Shown: positions 1-6,455, counted from the stretch's first letter. The stretch is 10,193 bases of DNA from Herminiimonas sp. (GCA_014377155.1 JACMQD010000287.1:1-10193); one strand, 5' to 3'. Notes: generated from the letters alone by a model not told the origin. Program-made: numbers and translations.

Positions 1-555
1 GGACGCATCGCCTACTTCCGGCCCGATACGCTACCCGCCGGGTTCACCGCCGAACTAGTGGTGACACGACATTATGCGCAGCGCGACTTTCCGTTCATCT
101 TTACCAACGGCGTACAGGCGTTGTATGTCGAGGTCGATCCCGAGACCGGTTTCGTCAAGCTGCTGAAACACTGGGTGGTCGAGGATTGCGGCCGCATCCT
201 CAATCCGATGCTGGTCGACGAGCAGATGCGCGGCGCCATCGTGCAAGGTATCGGTGGCGCTTTGTATGAAGAGTGCCTGTATGACGCCAATGGTTTAATG
301 CAAAACGGCAGCATGGCTGATTACCTGGTGCCGATGTCGGGCGAGATGCCGGACATTGAAGTGGCCCATGTCGAGACCCCGACTGCCAGTTCGACATTGG
401 GTGCAAAGGGCGCCGGCGAGGCCGGTACCGCAGGCGCACCGGCGGCCATCATGAATGCCATCAACGATGCGCTGGCGCCGTTCGATACGGCGGTTTTTTC
501 GCAACCGTTCACGCCGGAGAAAATCCTGCGCGCCCTCGGAAAAGTGCGCGATTGA
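1..555 (+). CDS. Molybdenum hydroxylase large subunit (xanthine dehydrogenase/CO dehydrogenase family), C-terminal fragment
   Basis: The frame is open from base 1 and ends at TGA 553-555, so this is the last 184 residues of a gene that begins outside the window. The GTG at 58 is internal and not a start. The fragment shows hallmarks of the molybdopterin-binding subunit of the xanthine oxidase family: DCGRILNP (visible residues 62-69), QGIGGALYEE (82-91) and the glycine-rich GAKGAGEAGTAG (134-145). The glutamate of that last motif (residue 140) matches the conserved active-site base of the family. Such enzymes hydroxylate aldehydes, purines or other carbon substrates, or oxidise CO. The substrate-deciding motifs, such as the CO dehydrogenase active-site loop, lie upstream and are not visible. 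It is transcribed towards fccB and is probably not part of the sulfur operon. Family assignment is secure; substrate is unknown. Confidence 0.9.
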   Translation, partial: GRIAYFRPDTLPAGFTAELVVTRHYAQRDFPFIFTNGVQALYVEVDPETGFVKLLKHWVVEDCGRILNPMLVDEQMRGAIVQGIGGALYEECLYDANGLMQNGSMADYLVPMSGEMPDIEVAHVETPTASSTLGAKGAGEAGTAGAPAAIMNAINDALAPFDTAVFSQPFTPEKILRALGKVRD

Positions 556-557
556 TG

Positions 558-576
558 TCCGGCCGCGCAGGCCGGA
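558..576 (+). terminator. GC-rich hairpin after the Mo-hydroxylase gene
   Basis: TCCGGCC (558-564) pairs perfectly with GGCCGGA (570-576) across a 5-nt loop, three bases after the stop codon at 555. The position between two convergent genes suits a transcription-ending or mRNA-protecting hairpin. No T-run follows on either strand, so it is not a standard intrinsic terminator. Confidence 0.3.
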
Positions 577-584
577 GGCCGTGT

Positions 585-623
585 CACATCAGCGTGTTAC
601 ATCAGGGTGTTACATCAGCGTGT
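585..623. repeat. Three tandem copies of a 13-bp unit over the fccB stop codon
   Basis: Three head-to-tail 13-bp units are at 585-597, 598-610 and 611-623, with consensus TACATCAGCGTGT on the plus strand. Unit 1 differs at its first base and unit 2 at its ninth. The third unit holds the last codons of fccB, and its TAA stop (610-612, minus strand) spans the junction with unit 2. Read on the minus strand, every copy gives Thr/Pro-Leu-Met-stop in the same register. It looks like a local slippage duplication at the gene end. Confidence 0.85.
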
Positions 624-1902
624 CGGCCCAGATATTGCGCGCCCAGTTCATCGCGTAGGTGCCTTCCAGTTCGTTCGGCATCGATGACAATCCGCCTGCT
701 CCGGCAACGCTGAGGAAAGTTTTCTTTTCGGTGTCATAGCGATGTACCGACGCCACATGAATAACCTCTTTGTCAGAGGTAAAGCTATAGCAGGTGTTGC
801 TCATGACCGCAGCCGTGTTGGGCGCCTGGCCATTGAGCAGATCGACTACCGCGGCGGCACACACCTTGGCCTGCTGGTTGGCCATGTGGGCGGACTTGGG
901 CATCAGCGGCGCAACTTGAATGGCGTCGCCCAGCACATGGATATTCTTGGCCTGAGTCGACTCGAAGGTCAGGAAGTTCACCTCGCACCAGCGTGCGTTC
1001 ATGTTCGCCAGTCCGGTCTGGTGCGCGATCGTGCCGGCGCGGTGCGGTGGCACGACGTTGAGCACATCGCCTTGCACCTTGTCGCCGAAGTCCGAGATGA
1101 TGGTCTTGGTGTCGGCATCGACATCTGTTGCGACGAAACTCGGGCGGTACTCGATCAGATTCTTGTAGCGATCGGCCCAGACCTTTTTAAACAACGCGGC
1201 TTTGGAGGTCACGTCCTCATTCGCGTCGAGAATCAGCACCTTGGATTTCGGCTTCGCGGTCGAGAAATAATGCGCTACCTGGCAGGCCCGTTCGTAGGGC
1301 CCCGGCGGACAGCGATAGGGCGCAAGCGGTATCGACATGACATAGGTACCGCCATCGGGCATCGCTTCCAGTTGCTTTCTCAATGCCAGCGTTTGCGGTC
1401 CGGCTTTCCAGGCATGCAGCACTTTGTCCTGCGCGCCGGCTTTCTTCATGCCCGGCAAGCTGTCGTACATGAAATCGATCCCCGGCGAGACCACCAGCCG
1501 GTCGTAAGGCAGTACCGCCCCGCTTGCCAGCGTCACGGTCTGTTTGGCCACATCGATACGTTCGACCATGTCGCGCACGATGCGAATGCCATGCCGTTGC
1601 TGCAAATTGTCGTAACTGACCGAAATATCGGCCATCTGTTTCGAGCCGCCCAGCACCAGGTTGGAAAGCGGACAGGAGACGAATCCCGCGTTCGGCTCGA
1701 TCAGGGTAACGGCAATGGTATTGTCGCTCCAGACACGGATAAACTTTGCAGCGGTAGCACCGCCGTAGCCGCCACCGATAACCACGACCTTGGCCTTGCC
1801 GACGCTACCAGTGCTGCCATTGCTACCGCTGCTGGCACAGCCGGCGGTCGCTGCCAGCGCACTGCCGGCGCCGAGTGCCTTGATGAAATCGCGACGTTGC
1901 AT
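610..1902 (-). CDS. fccB: Flavocytochrome c sulfide dehydrogenase, FAD-binding subunit (FccB/SoxF)
   Basis: The 430-aa product is a periplasmic flavoprotein that oxidises sulfide to sulfur or polysulfide and passes electrons to the FccA haem. It starts with a twin-arginine signal (RRDFIK, residues 3-8). A Rossmann FAD motif GGGYGG is at 43-48 and a second FAD contact, HVLGDA, at 322-327. Cys77 in VSCPLSN matches the cysteine that binds FAD covalently in Allochromatium FCSD. Cys198 (RCPPGPYERA) and Cys371 (NTCYS) match the redox-active disulfide at the active site. Length agrees with the family. The start is supported by AGGAGA at 1907-1912, four bases before ATG and overlapping the fccA stop, so the two genes are almost certainly cotranscribed. 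Oddity: the signal ends in TAGC (Cys22) followed by a Ser/Gly/Asn-rich stretch (24-36), suggesting possible lipidation. Known A. vinosum FCSD lacks this. Confidence 0.96.
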   Translation of the reverse strand: MQRRDFIKALGAGSALAATAGCASSGSNGSTGSVGKAKVVVIGGGYGGATAAKFIRVWSDNTIAVTLIEPNAGFVSCPLSNLVLGGSKQMADISVSYDNLQQRHGIRIVRDMVERIDVAKQTVTLASGAVLPYDRLVVSPGIDFMYDSLPGMKKAGAQDKVLHAWKAGPQTLALRKQLEAMPDGGTYVMSIPLAPYRCPPGPYERACQVAHYFSTAKPKSKVLILDANEDVTSKAALFKKVWADRYKNLIEYRPSFVATDVDADTKTIISDFGDKVQGDVLNVVPPHRAGTIAHQTGLANMNARWCEVNFLTFESTQAKNIHVLGDAIQVAPLMPKSAHMANQQAKVCAAAVVDLLNGQAPNTAAVMSNTCYSFTSDKEVIHVASVHRYDTEKKTFLSVAGAGGLSSMPNELEGTYAMNWARNIWADTLM

Positions 1903-1911
1903 GTCTTCTCC

Positions 1912-2232
1912 TTATTTTTTTTGCGCTGCGAGATACCCGGCGATCAGTTCGATCTGCTCGTCGGAATAACCTTTGGCAAGCTGATGCATGATGGTGGCTT
2001 GACGACTGCCGCCCTTGAACGCCTTCATCTTTGCCACCAGGTCGTCCTTCGACTGGGTCGTCAGGCTGGGCAGCACCGTGTCGCGCGAACCGCTGTCGAT
2101 GGCATGACAACTGGTGCAGCTGGCGGTGAGGCGCTGGCCGGAAACCATGGCGGGGTCGGCCGCACGCGCCGGTGCGATGATAGCCAGCGCCAGAAAGAAA
2201 ACGTGCATCAGGAAAACATCGGACCTCATCAT
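1912..2232 (-). CDS. fccA: Monohaem c-type cytochrome, FCSD haem subunit (FccA/SoxE-like)
   Basis: This is a small 106-aa secreted cytochrome c. A Sec signal (hydrophobic core about 10-20, cleavage probable after Ala24 in ARA-AD) is followed by one haem site C39-TS-C42-H43. Met82 in ATIMHQ is the likely second axial ligand, and the helical C-terminus (DEQIELIAGYL) is typical of class I cytochromes. It lies nine bases upstream of fccB on the same strand, which points to the haem partner that takes electrons from the flavin. It is the short one-haem form, unlike the dihaem 21-kDa subunit of Allochromatium. Start choice: CGGAG at 2239-2243 sits six bases from the ATG at 2230-2232. An immediately following ATG (2227-2229) and Met9 (2206-2208) are less well placed. 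The partner role is inferred from adjacency. Confidence 0.92.
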   Translation of the reverse strand: MMRSDVFLMHVFFLALAIIAPARAADPAMVSGQRLTASCTSCHAIDSGSRDTVLPSLTTQSKDDLVAKMKAFKGGSRQATIMHQLAKGYSDEQIELIAGYLAAQKK

Positions 2233-2290
2233 GGCGCGCTCCGGAAAATTATCATGCTGGAAAGGCTATTTCAATTTGTTCATTCTGTCG

Positions 2291-2321
2291 AGTATATATT
2301 GTCGTTTCGACTTCGTCTGAA
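2291..2321 (-). promoter_or_regulatory. Candidate sigma70 promoter for fccAB
   Basis: On the minus strand, TTCAGA (2316-2321; 4 of 6 to the -35 consensus) is followed after 17 bp by TATATA (2293-2298), or after 19 bp by TATACT (2291-2296; 5 of 6 to the -10 consensus). Transcription would begin near 2284, leaving about 50 nt of leader before the fccA ATG at 2232. This was found by eye only. Confidence 0.4.
2301..2311. promoter_or_regulatory. Perfect palindrome GTCG-TTT-CGAC in the fccAB promoter spacer (candidate operator)
   Basis: GTCG (2301-2304) and CGAC (2308-2311) form a perfect inverted repeat between the proposed -35 and -10. Another GTCGA at 2287-2291 pairs with TCGAC at 2307-2311, and TTCGAC recurs 30 bp away at 2336-2341. 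This placement is where a repressor such as the neighbouring ArsR protein would block polymerase. Binding is inference. Confidence 0.35.
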
Positions 2322-2615
2322 CAGCGCGTTATAGGTTCGACGGCAGCGCGAAACGGTCTGATGCGATCGGTGCGGCAGCTGACCGGAACACGGGCGCTCG
2401 CTGTTCGAATGCTCAACGGACCTGCTTCTTCAATATTTCCGGCGTTGCGCTTTCGATGCAGCTCGGCGCCCCTCGGAACGAAGGAAACGGGAACACAACA
2501 CCGTAGCTCGGACAGCAATCCATGTGCTGTTGCAGCATTGCGCCGTGTAAAGCGACTCCCGTATTTTTCTTGATTCTGAATGGCTGGATGTGCTGCAACG
2601 CCACATCGATTTATG

Positions 2616-2645
2616 TTGTACATGGCCTTAAAGCTTGGTTATATG
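2616..2645 (+). promoter_or_regulatory. Candidate promoter for soxR
   Basis: TTGTAC (2616-2621; 4 of 6 to the -35 consensus) is 17 bp from TTATAT (2639-2644), or 18 bp from TATATG (2640-2645; 4 of 6 to the -10 consensus). It lies in an AT-rich stretch just before soxR, giving a leader of only about 15-25 nt. Identified by eye. Confidence 0.35.
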
Positions 2646-2664
2646 CGTACATACTCATATACGC
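2645..2664. promoter_or_regulatory. Imperfect 20-bp palindrome before soxR (candidate ArsR-type operator)
   Basis: GCGTACAT (2645-2652) and ATATACGC (2657-2664) match as an inverted repeat at 7 of 8 positions with a 4-bp centre. It directly follows the proposed -10 and abuts the ATG at 2666. The size and dyad symmetry suit an ArsR/SmtB-type homodimer and would allow autorepression. Binding is inferred. Confidence 0.35.
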
Positions 2665-2665
2665 G

Positions 2666-3040
2666 ATGGCGACATTCATGCCCAGTACCGACAAGCAGGA
2701 TTTGCATCTGTTGTTTGCGATGGTATCGAAGTATTTTTCGGTGCTGTCGGAACCGACCCGTCTCAACATACTGCATGCGTTGTGCAATGGCGAACGTACT
2801 GTCGGTGAAATCGTCGAGGCCACCGAAGCGACGCAGACCAACGTTTCCCGCCACTTGAAGCTGATGTTCGACGCCAAGATCCTGCTCAAGCGCAAGGAAG
2901 GCACGTTGGTCTACTACCGAGTGGCCAACGAGCATACGGTTAACCTGTGCCGCGGCGTTTGCACGCAGATGGCGATCGAAATGGAAAGCCAGCAAAAGGT
3001 CCACAAGAAACTGGCGAAGAATTTTACTCTGCAAGAATAG
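2666..3040 (+). CDS. soxR: ArsR-family transcriptional repressor, likely SoxR
   Basis: The 124-aa product is a winged-helix DNA-binding protein. The family signature is clear: VLSEPTRLNILHAL (26-39) opens the helix-turn-helix, TQTNVSRHLKLM (56-67) is the recognition helix, and KRKEGTLVYYRV (75-86) forms the wing. Cysteines at 40, 95 and 99 could sense sulfane sulfur or persulfide by a thiol switch, as known for SoxR, BigR and SqrR relatives; the exact pairing here is unknown. Start choice is uncertain: ATG 2666 and ATG 2678 are both in frame and neither has a strong Shine-Dalgarno. Upstream in-frame codons back to 2522 encode a Cys-rich, non-conserved stretch crossing the promoter, so I reject that longer form. 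Position between fccAB and soxC supports local control of both units, and the gene may be cotranscribed with soxC. Confidence 0.88.
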   Translation: MATFMPSTDKQDLHLLFAMVSKYFSVLSEPTRLNILHALCNGERTVGEIVEATEATQTNVSRHLKLMFDAKILLKRKEGTLVYYRVANEHTVNLCRGVCTQMAIEMESQQKVHKKLAKNFTLQE

Positions 3041-3049
3041 CGCTGCGTC

Positions 3050-3062
3050 GATGCTAGGCATC
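3050..3062. promoter_or_regulatory. Short palindrome GATGC-TAG-GCATC between soxR and soxC
   Basis: Perfect 5-bp arms (3050-3054 and 3058-3062) surround TAG, ten bases after the soxR stop. One bulged base would extend the symmetry to TC/GA outside. No T-run follows closely, so it is not an obvious terminator. No convincing promoter is visible in the 69-bp gap 3041-3109, so soxC may depend on readthrough from soxR or on a divergent type of promoter. The site may be an operator or a weak hairpin. Confidence 0.25.
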
Positions 3063-3109
3063 CGAGTCGGCCAGATGGTTTTTCTACTGTATCAGCGAGG
3101 ACGAAATCG

Positions 3110-4471
3110 ATGTACGACGTCACCAAAAAACGCGGCCGCCTCGTTCCCGCTCCGGAAAATTTCGTGGCACCGGCACTCGCGCAGGAAATTACCGCCCAAG
3201 GCTTGAACCCGGCGCGGCGCGGTTTTTTGCGCCAGGGATTCCTCGCGGCTGCGGCGTTGGCCGCAGGTCACAGCGTCGCCGCCGGGCTCGACGCACGCAA
3301 TGCCGCCGGCGACCCTGCCATCCTCACGCTCCCCGAGCATTCGACCACGCTCGGCAAGCCGGTCGCCACCCATCCATACGGCATGCCCTCGAAGTTCGAG
3401 ACCAACCTGCTGCGTCGTGAATCCCCGGGGTTGACACGGGTGGGCGCGGCGTCGGTGTCCTTTGCGCCATTACAAGGGCTGTTCGGCATCATCACGCCCA
3501 GCGGACTGCACTTCGAGCGTCATCATCAGGGATGGGTCGACATCGATCCCGGTCAGCACCGGCTGATGATCAACGGCCTCGTAAAGAACCCGAAGGTCTA
3601 TAACATGGACGACATCATGCGCCTGCCGTCGGTGTCGCGTATGCATTTCCTCGAATGCGGCGCCAACAGCGCGACGGAATGGGGCAATGTCGCCGTGCCG
3701 ACGGTGCAGTACACCCACGGCATGCTGAGTTGCTGCGAATTTACCGGCGTGCCGCTGTCGGTGCTGCTCGACGACTGCGGCTTCGATCGCAAAAATGGCA
3801 AATTCGTCCTCGCCGAAGGTAGTGACGGCTCCTCGATGACACGCACCATTTCGATGGAGCGTGCGCTCGACGACGCCATCGTCGCCTATGGCATGAACGG
3901 CGAAATGCTGCGTCCTGAAAACGGCTATCCGCTGCGCCTGGTGGTACCCGGCGTGCAGGGTGTGTCGTGGGTCAAATGGCTGCGTCGCATCGAAGTCGGT
4001 GACCAGCCGTGGTCGACCAAAGACGAGTCGCTACATTACGTCGACTTGCAGCCCGACGGCTTGCAGCGTCAGTACAGCTCGATCCAGGAATGCAAATCCG
4101 TGATCACATCGCCGTCTGGTGGACAGCAACTGATCGACAACGGATTTTTCAATGTCTCCGGACTGGCCTGGTCCGGGCGTGGCAAGGTCAAACGCGTGGA
4201 TGTGTCGGTCGATGGCGGCCGCAACTGGCGCACCGCGCGACTAGAGGGACCGGTCCTGAACAAATGCCTGACACGCTTCAACATCGATTGGAACTGGGAC
4301 GGCACGCCCGCCATCCTGCAGGCACGCGCAATCGACGACACCGGTTATGTTCAGCCCAAGGGCAACCAGTTACGCGCAGTGCGCGGCACGAAATCGATCT
4401 ATCACAACAATGCCATCCAGTCGTGGCAAGTGGCGGCCAGCGGCGAGGTGTCCAATGTGCAGATTGACTAA
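3110..4471 (+). CDS. soxC: Sulfane dehydrogenase molybdenum subunit SoxC
   Basis: The 453-aa product is the Mo-cofactor subunit of SoxCD, which oxidises the sulfane sulfur held on SoxY in the periplasm. A long leader of about 35 residues precedes a twin-arginine signal, RRGFLR (36-41), with an Ala-rich core. Cys183 in FLECGANSATEW is the conserved molybdenum ligand of the sulfite oxidase family. The region around KWLRRIEV (289-296) matches the end of the Mo domain. VKRVDVSVDGGRNW (360-373) belongs to the C-terminal dimerisation (Mo-co dimer) domain. GAGGA (3097-3101) lies eight bases before ATG, which fixes the start. The reading frame is complete and overlaps soxD by 17 bp, as expected for a fixed subunit ratio. 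Presence of soxCD predicts complete oxidation of thiosulfate to sulfate. Confidence 0.96.
   Translation: MYDVTKKRGRLVPAPENFVAPALAQEITAQGLNPARRGFLRQGFLAAAALAAGHSVAAGLDARNAAGDPAILTLPEHSTTLGKPVATHPYGMPSKFETNLLRRESPGLTRVGAASVSFAPLQGLFGIITPSGLHFERHHQGWVDIDPGQHRLMINGLVKNPKVYNMDDIMRLPSVSRMHFLECGANSATEWGNVAVPTVQYTHGMLSCCEFTGVPLSVLLDDCGFDRKNGKFVLAEGSDGSSMTRTISMERALDDAIVAYGMNGEMLRPENGYPLRLVVPGVQGVSWVKWLRRIEVGDQPWSTKDESLHYVDLQPDGLQRQYSSIQECKSVITSPSGGQQLIDNGFFNVSGLAWSGRGKVKRVDVSVDGGRNWRTARLEGPVLNKCLTRFNIDWNWDGTPAILQARAIDDTGYVQPKGNQLRAVRGTKSIYHNNAIQSWQVAASGEVSNVQID
4445..4448 (+). promoter_or_regulatory. Ribosome binding site that decides the soxD start
   Basis: GAGG lies inside the end of soxC, six bases before ATG 4455. 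It selects this start over the upstream in-frame ATG at 4347, which has no export signal at its N-terminus. Confidence 0.75.
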
Positions 4472-5498
4472 CGCGATCCTGCTGACGCTGGCAGCGATGG
4501 CGCCATTTGCCGCTGACGCCGGCGTCGGCGCCGATGCATTTGCCGGCATCGGGCGCACGGCGACAGCGCAGGAAATCGCTGCGTGGGATATCGACGTGCG
4601 CGCCGATTTCAAGGGATTGCCGAAAGGTGCGGGAACGGTGCAAAAGGGCCAGGATGTCTGGGAAGGCAAGTGCGCAAGTTGCCACGGCGTTTTCGGTGAA
4701 TCCAACAGCGTTTTTACACCAATCATCGGCGGCACGACGGTACAGGACATCGCATCGGGCAGAGTTGCCGCGCTGGCGTCCGGCGTGCAGCCGCAGCGCA
4801 CCACGATGATGAAAGCGTCGACGGTATCGACGCTGTGGGACTATATCCGCCGCGCCATGCCGTGGAACGCGCCGAAGTCGCTGACCACGGAAGAAGTGTA
4901 TGCGGTCACCGGCTATATCCTGCACATGGCCGAGGTGGTACCGGCGGACTTTACGCTATCGGACCAGAATATTGCTGAAGTCCAGAAGAAGATGCCAAAC
5001 CGCAATGGCATGACGCAAAAGCACGGGATGTGGGACGTCAAGGGTGCCGGTGATGTGCGCAATGTTGCCTGCATGCGCAATTGCAAGACCGAAACAACGA
5101 TTGCATCGTCACTACCGGAGACCACCCGCGGCGCCAGCGGCAACCTGAGCGAGCAGAACCGGCCGTTCGGTCCGGTCCGCGGCGTGTCGACCACGAAGGT
5201 CGAGGCTGCCAACCGTGGTAGTCCCGCCAAACCTGTAGGTGCCACCGCCAGCGGCGTCACCCTGCTTAATACGCATGGCTGCATCGCCTGCCACGGCATG
5301 CGCAACAAGATCGTCGGCCCCGGGTTCAACGAGATCACGGCCAGGTACCAGGATGACGCTATAGCGCAGCCGCGGCTGCAGGAAAAGATCAGGATGGGCG
5401 GCAGCGGTGCCTGGGGGCCGGTACCGATGCCACCGCACCCCACGATCAAGGACGACGATATCAAGACAATGGTGCAGTGGATCCTGACCGGAAGCTGA
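4455..5498 (+). CDS. soxD: Dihaem cytochrome c subunit of sulfane dehydrogenase, SoxD
   Basis: The 347-aa product takes electrons from SoxC and passes them to the respiratory cytochromes. From the chosen start the protein begins with a Sec signal (core 7-19, cleavage near Ala22 or Ala26), which the longer 383-aa frame from 4347 would bury. Haem site 1 is C73-AS-C76-H77 with Met135 (RRAMPWNAP) as likely distal ligand. Haem site 2 is C276-IA-C279-H280 with Met325 (VPMPPHP). The two domains are joined by a variable Ser/Thr/Gly/Pro-rich linker (about 220-265). A second cysteine pair, C206/C210 in ACMRNC, is not a haem motif and may form a disulfide. The gene overlaps soxC by 17 bp, so translation is coupled. 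The 61-bp gap to soxY shows nothing besides the soxY ribosome site. Confidence 0.95.
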   Translation: MCRLTNAILLTLAAMAPFAADAGVGADAFAGIGRTATAQEIAAWDIDVRADFKGLPKGAGTVQKGQDVWEGKCASCHGVFGESNSVFTPIIGGTTVQDIASGRVAALASGVQPQRTTMMKASTVSTLWDYIRRAMPWNAPKSLTTEEVYAVTGYILHMAEVVPADFTLSDQNIAEVQKKMPNRNGMTQKHGMWDVKGAGDVRNVACMRNCKTETTIASSLPETTRGASGNLSEQNRPFGPVRGVSTTKVEAANRGSPAKPVGATASGVTLLNTHGCIACHGMRNKIVGPGFNEITARYQDDAIAQPRLQEKIRMGGSGAWGPVPMPPHPTIKDDDIKTMVQWILTGS

Positions 5499-5559
5499 AC
5501 AGGACGCGGCAAGTGGAAATCAGTCGGGTGGGACATGCAATCACAACAAGGAGAACAGG

Positions 5560-6021
5560 ATGGACAAAAAGCGACGCGACATGATCCGCATCGGATCGGC
5601 CCTGAGCATGGCGTTTGCGGCGGGCATACTGAAAACCGGCGACGTCTTTGGCGCCGAATGGAGCAGCAAAGTGTTCGATGCCAAAAGCCTCGATGCCGTG
5701 CTCAAGGAACTGGGAGGAGACAAATTTGCGGTCAGCCCGGACATCGTCATCACAGCGCCTGAAATTGCCGAAAACGGTGCGGTCGTGCCCGTCTCGATTT
5801 CCAGTACCTTGCCCAAGACCGAATACATGGCGATCCTGGTCGAAAAGAATCCGAGCGCGATGTCCGCCAGCTTCACCATCCCACCCGGCACGGAACCGAC
5901 TATTTCGACCCGCGTCAAGATGGGTGCGACTTCCAACGTCATCGCGCTGGTCAAAGCGGATGGCAAGTGGCTTACCGCCTCAAAAGAGATCAAGGTCACC
6001 CTGGGCGGTTGCGGGGGCTGA
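5560..6021 (+). CDS. soxY: Sulfur carrier subunit SoxY
   Basis: The 153-aa product is the covalent carrier of the Sox cycle. All intermediates are bound to the cysteine of the flexible C-terminal arm, here GGCGG with Cys151 and the chain ending two residues later, exactly as the family requires. The N-terminus has a twin-arginine type signal (RRDMIRIG, 5-12) with core to about residue 31 (FGA-EW). The rest is an immunoglobulin-like beta fold with PEIAENGAVVPV (67-78) and TRVKMGATSNV (117-127), typical of SoxY. AAGGAG at 5548-5553 is six bases before ATG. It pairs with SoxZ, whose gene follows after 81 bp, and would be co-exported with it because SoxZ has no signal of its own. Confidence 0.96.
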   Translation: MDKKRRDMIRIGSALSMAFAAGILKTGDVFGAEWSSKVFDAKSLDAVLKELGGDKFAVSPDIVITAPEIAENGAVVPVSISSTLPKTEYMAILVEKNPSAMSASFTIPPGTEPTISTRVKMGATSNVIALVKADGKWLTASKEIKVTLGGCGG

Positions 6022-6102
6022 TGGGGTTGATTGCGCACGATGCGGCAGGCCAGGAGCAGCACCACGCAGTCTGTTTATTGATTACATTTAAAGGAAACCA
6101 TC

Positions 6103-6414
6103 ATGGGCGATCCAATGCGTATTCGCGCAATCGCGGCAGGCGATGCAGTCGATGTCAAGGTCTTGATGCGGCATGATATGGAAACCGGTCAGCGCAAAGA
6201 TGTGGGTGGCAACCTGGTACCCGGCCACTTCATACAGAGTCTGATTGTAAAATCGAATGATCGGGTCGTGCTTGACGCGCTGTTCGGGCCATCGGTATCG
6301 AAGGATCCGTACCTCGCGTTCAAGTACAAAGGTGGGGCTAAGGGCGACCGGATTTCGGTCACCTGGACCGACAACAAGGGCGATACGCGCACCGACCAGG
6401 CGATCGCTTCGTGA
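6103..6414 (+). CDS. soxZ: Sulfur carrier complex subunit SoxZ
   Basis: The 103-aa product is the partner of SoxY in the SoxYZ heterodimer that presents bound sulfur to SoxAX, SoxB and SoxCD. Typical SoxZ motifs are LMRHDMETGQRKD (21-33) and KDPYLAFKYKG (67-77), in an all-beta fold of normal length. There is no signal peptide, which fits known export by hitch-hiking with the Tat-dependent SoxY. AAAGGAAA (about 6090-6097) precedes the ATG at 6103; an in-frame ATG four codons later is less likely because family members begin in the same way with a short leader before MRIRA. The 89-bp gap to soxA contains a palindrome and promoter-like boxes listed separately. Confidence 0.96.
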   Translation: MGDPMRIRAIAAGDAVDVKVLMRHDMETGQRKDVGGNLVPGHFIQSLIVKSNDRVVLDALFGPSVSKDPYLAFKYKGGAKGDRISVTWTDNKGDTRTDQAIAS

Positions 6415-6421
6415 TACTGGC

Positions 6422-6455
6422 GTGACGCATCGATTTTTAGCGATAAAATATCGCT
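6422..6455 (+). promoter_or_regulatory. Possible internal promoter for soxAXB with overlapping palindrome
   Basis: GTGACG (6422-6427; 4 of 6 to the -35 consensus) is 16 bp from TAAAAT (6444-6449; 5 of 6 to the -10 consensus). The -10 sits inside a perfect palindrome AGCGATA-AAA-TATCGCT (6439-6455). Transcription would start near 6456, about 48 nt before soxA. The same palindrome could instead be an intercistronic RNA hairpin; the T-run lies before it, not after, so it is not a plus-strand terminator. Confidence 0.4.

Larger units (their letters stand above)
2233..2665. other. Divergent intergenic control region between fccA and soxR
   Basis: About 430 bp separate the start codons of fccA (minus) and soxR (plus). 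Open frames here have no recognisable protein features and no good start signals, so I call it non-coding. The end near fccA (2281-2335) and the end near soxR (2560-2665) are AT-richer than the middle and hold the promoter candidates listed separately. The middle holds a short hairpin, TGCTG-TTG-CAGCA (2525-2537). A 9-bp inverted pair, GTTGCAGCA (2529-2537) and TGCTGCAAC (2591-2599), is 53 bp apart. Confidence 0.75.

Noticed and set aside
742..2334. A 530-codon open frame on the plus strand opposite fccB and fccA
   Set aside because: It is the antisense shadow of two well-identified genes on the minus strand. Its product has no recognisable domain and a composition typical of a GC-rich antisense frame.
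2573..2581. ATTCTGAAT as a SqrR-like site
   Set aside because: The SqrR-type site as I recall it has ATTC and GAAT separated by eight bases, while here only one base separates them, so the match is not meaningful on its own.
2361..2623. Open frames on both strands in the fccA-soxR intergenic region
   Set aside because: No domain, signal or ribosome site; they overlap each other and promoter candidates, so the region is better read as regulatory.
2522..2665. N-terminal extension of the ArsR regulator to 172 residues
   Set aside because: The extra 48 residues are Cys-rich and unlike the family, cross the likely promoter and dyad, and have no Shine-Dalgarno.
4347..4454. Upstream in-frame start for soxD
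   Set aside because: It would lie deep within soxC, hide the signal peptide and lacks a ribosome site, whereas ATG 4455 has GAGG and a signal peptide.
4278..5536. Minus-strand open frames opposite soxD
   Set aside because: Antisense to a confidently identified dihaem cytochrome; no conserved motifs and no ribosome sites.
5967..6176. Small open frame spanning the soxY-soxZ gap
   Set aside because: It overlaps both genes in another frame and shows no features of a real protein.
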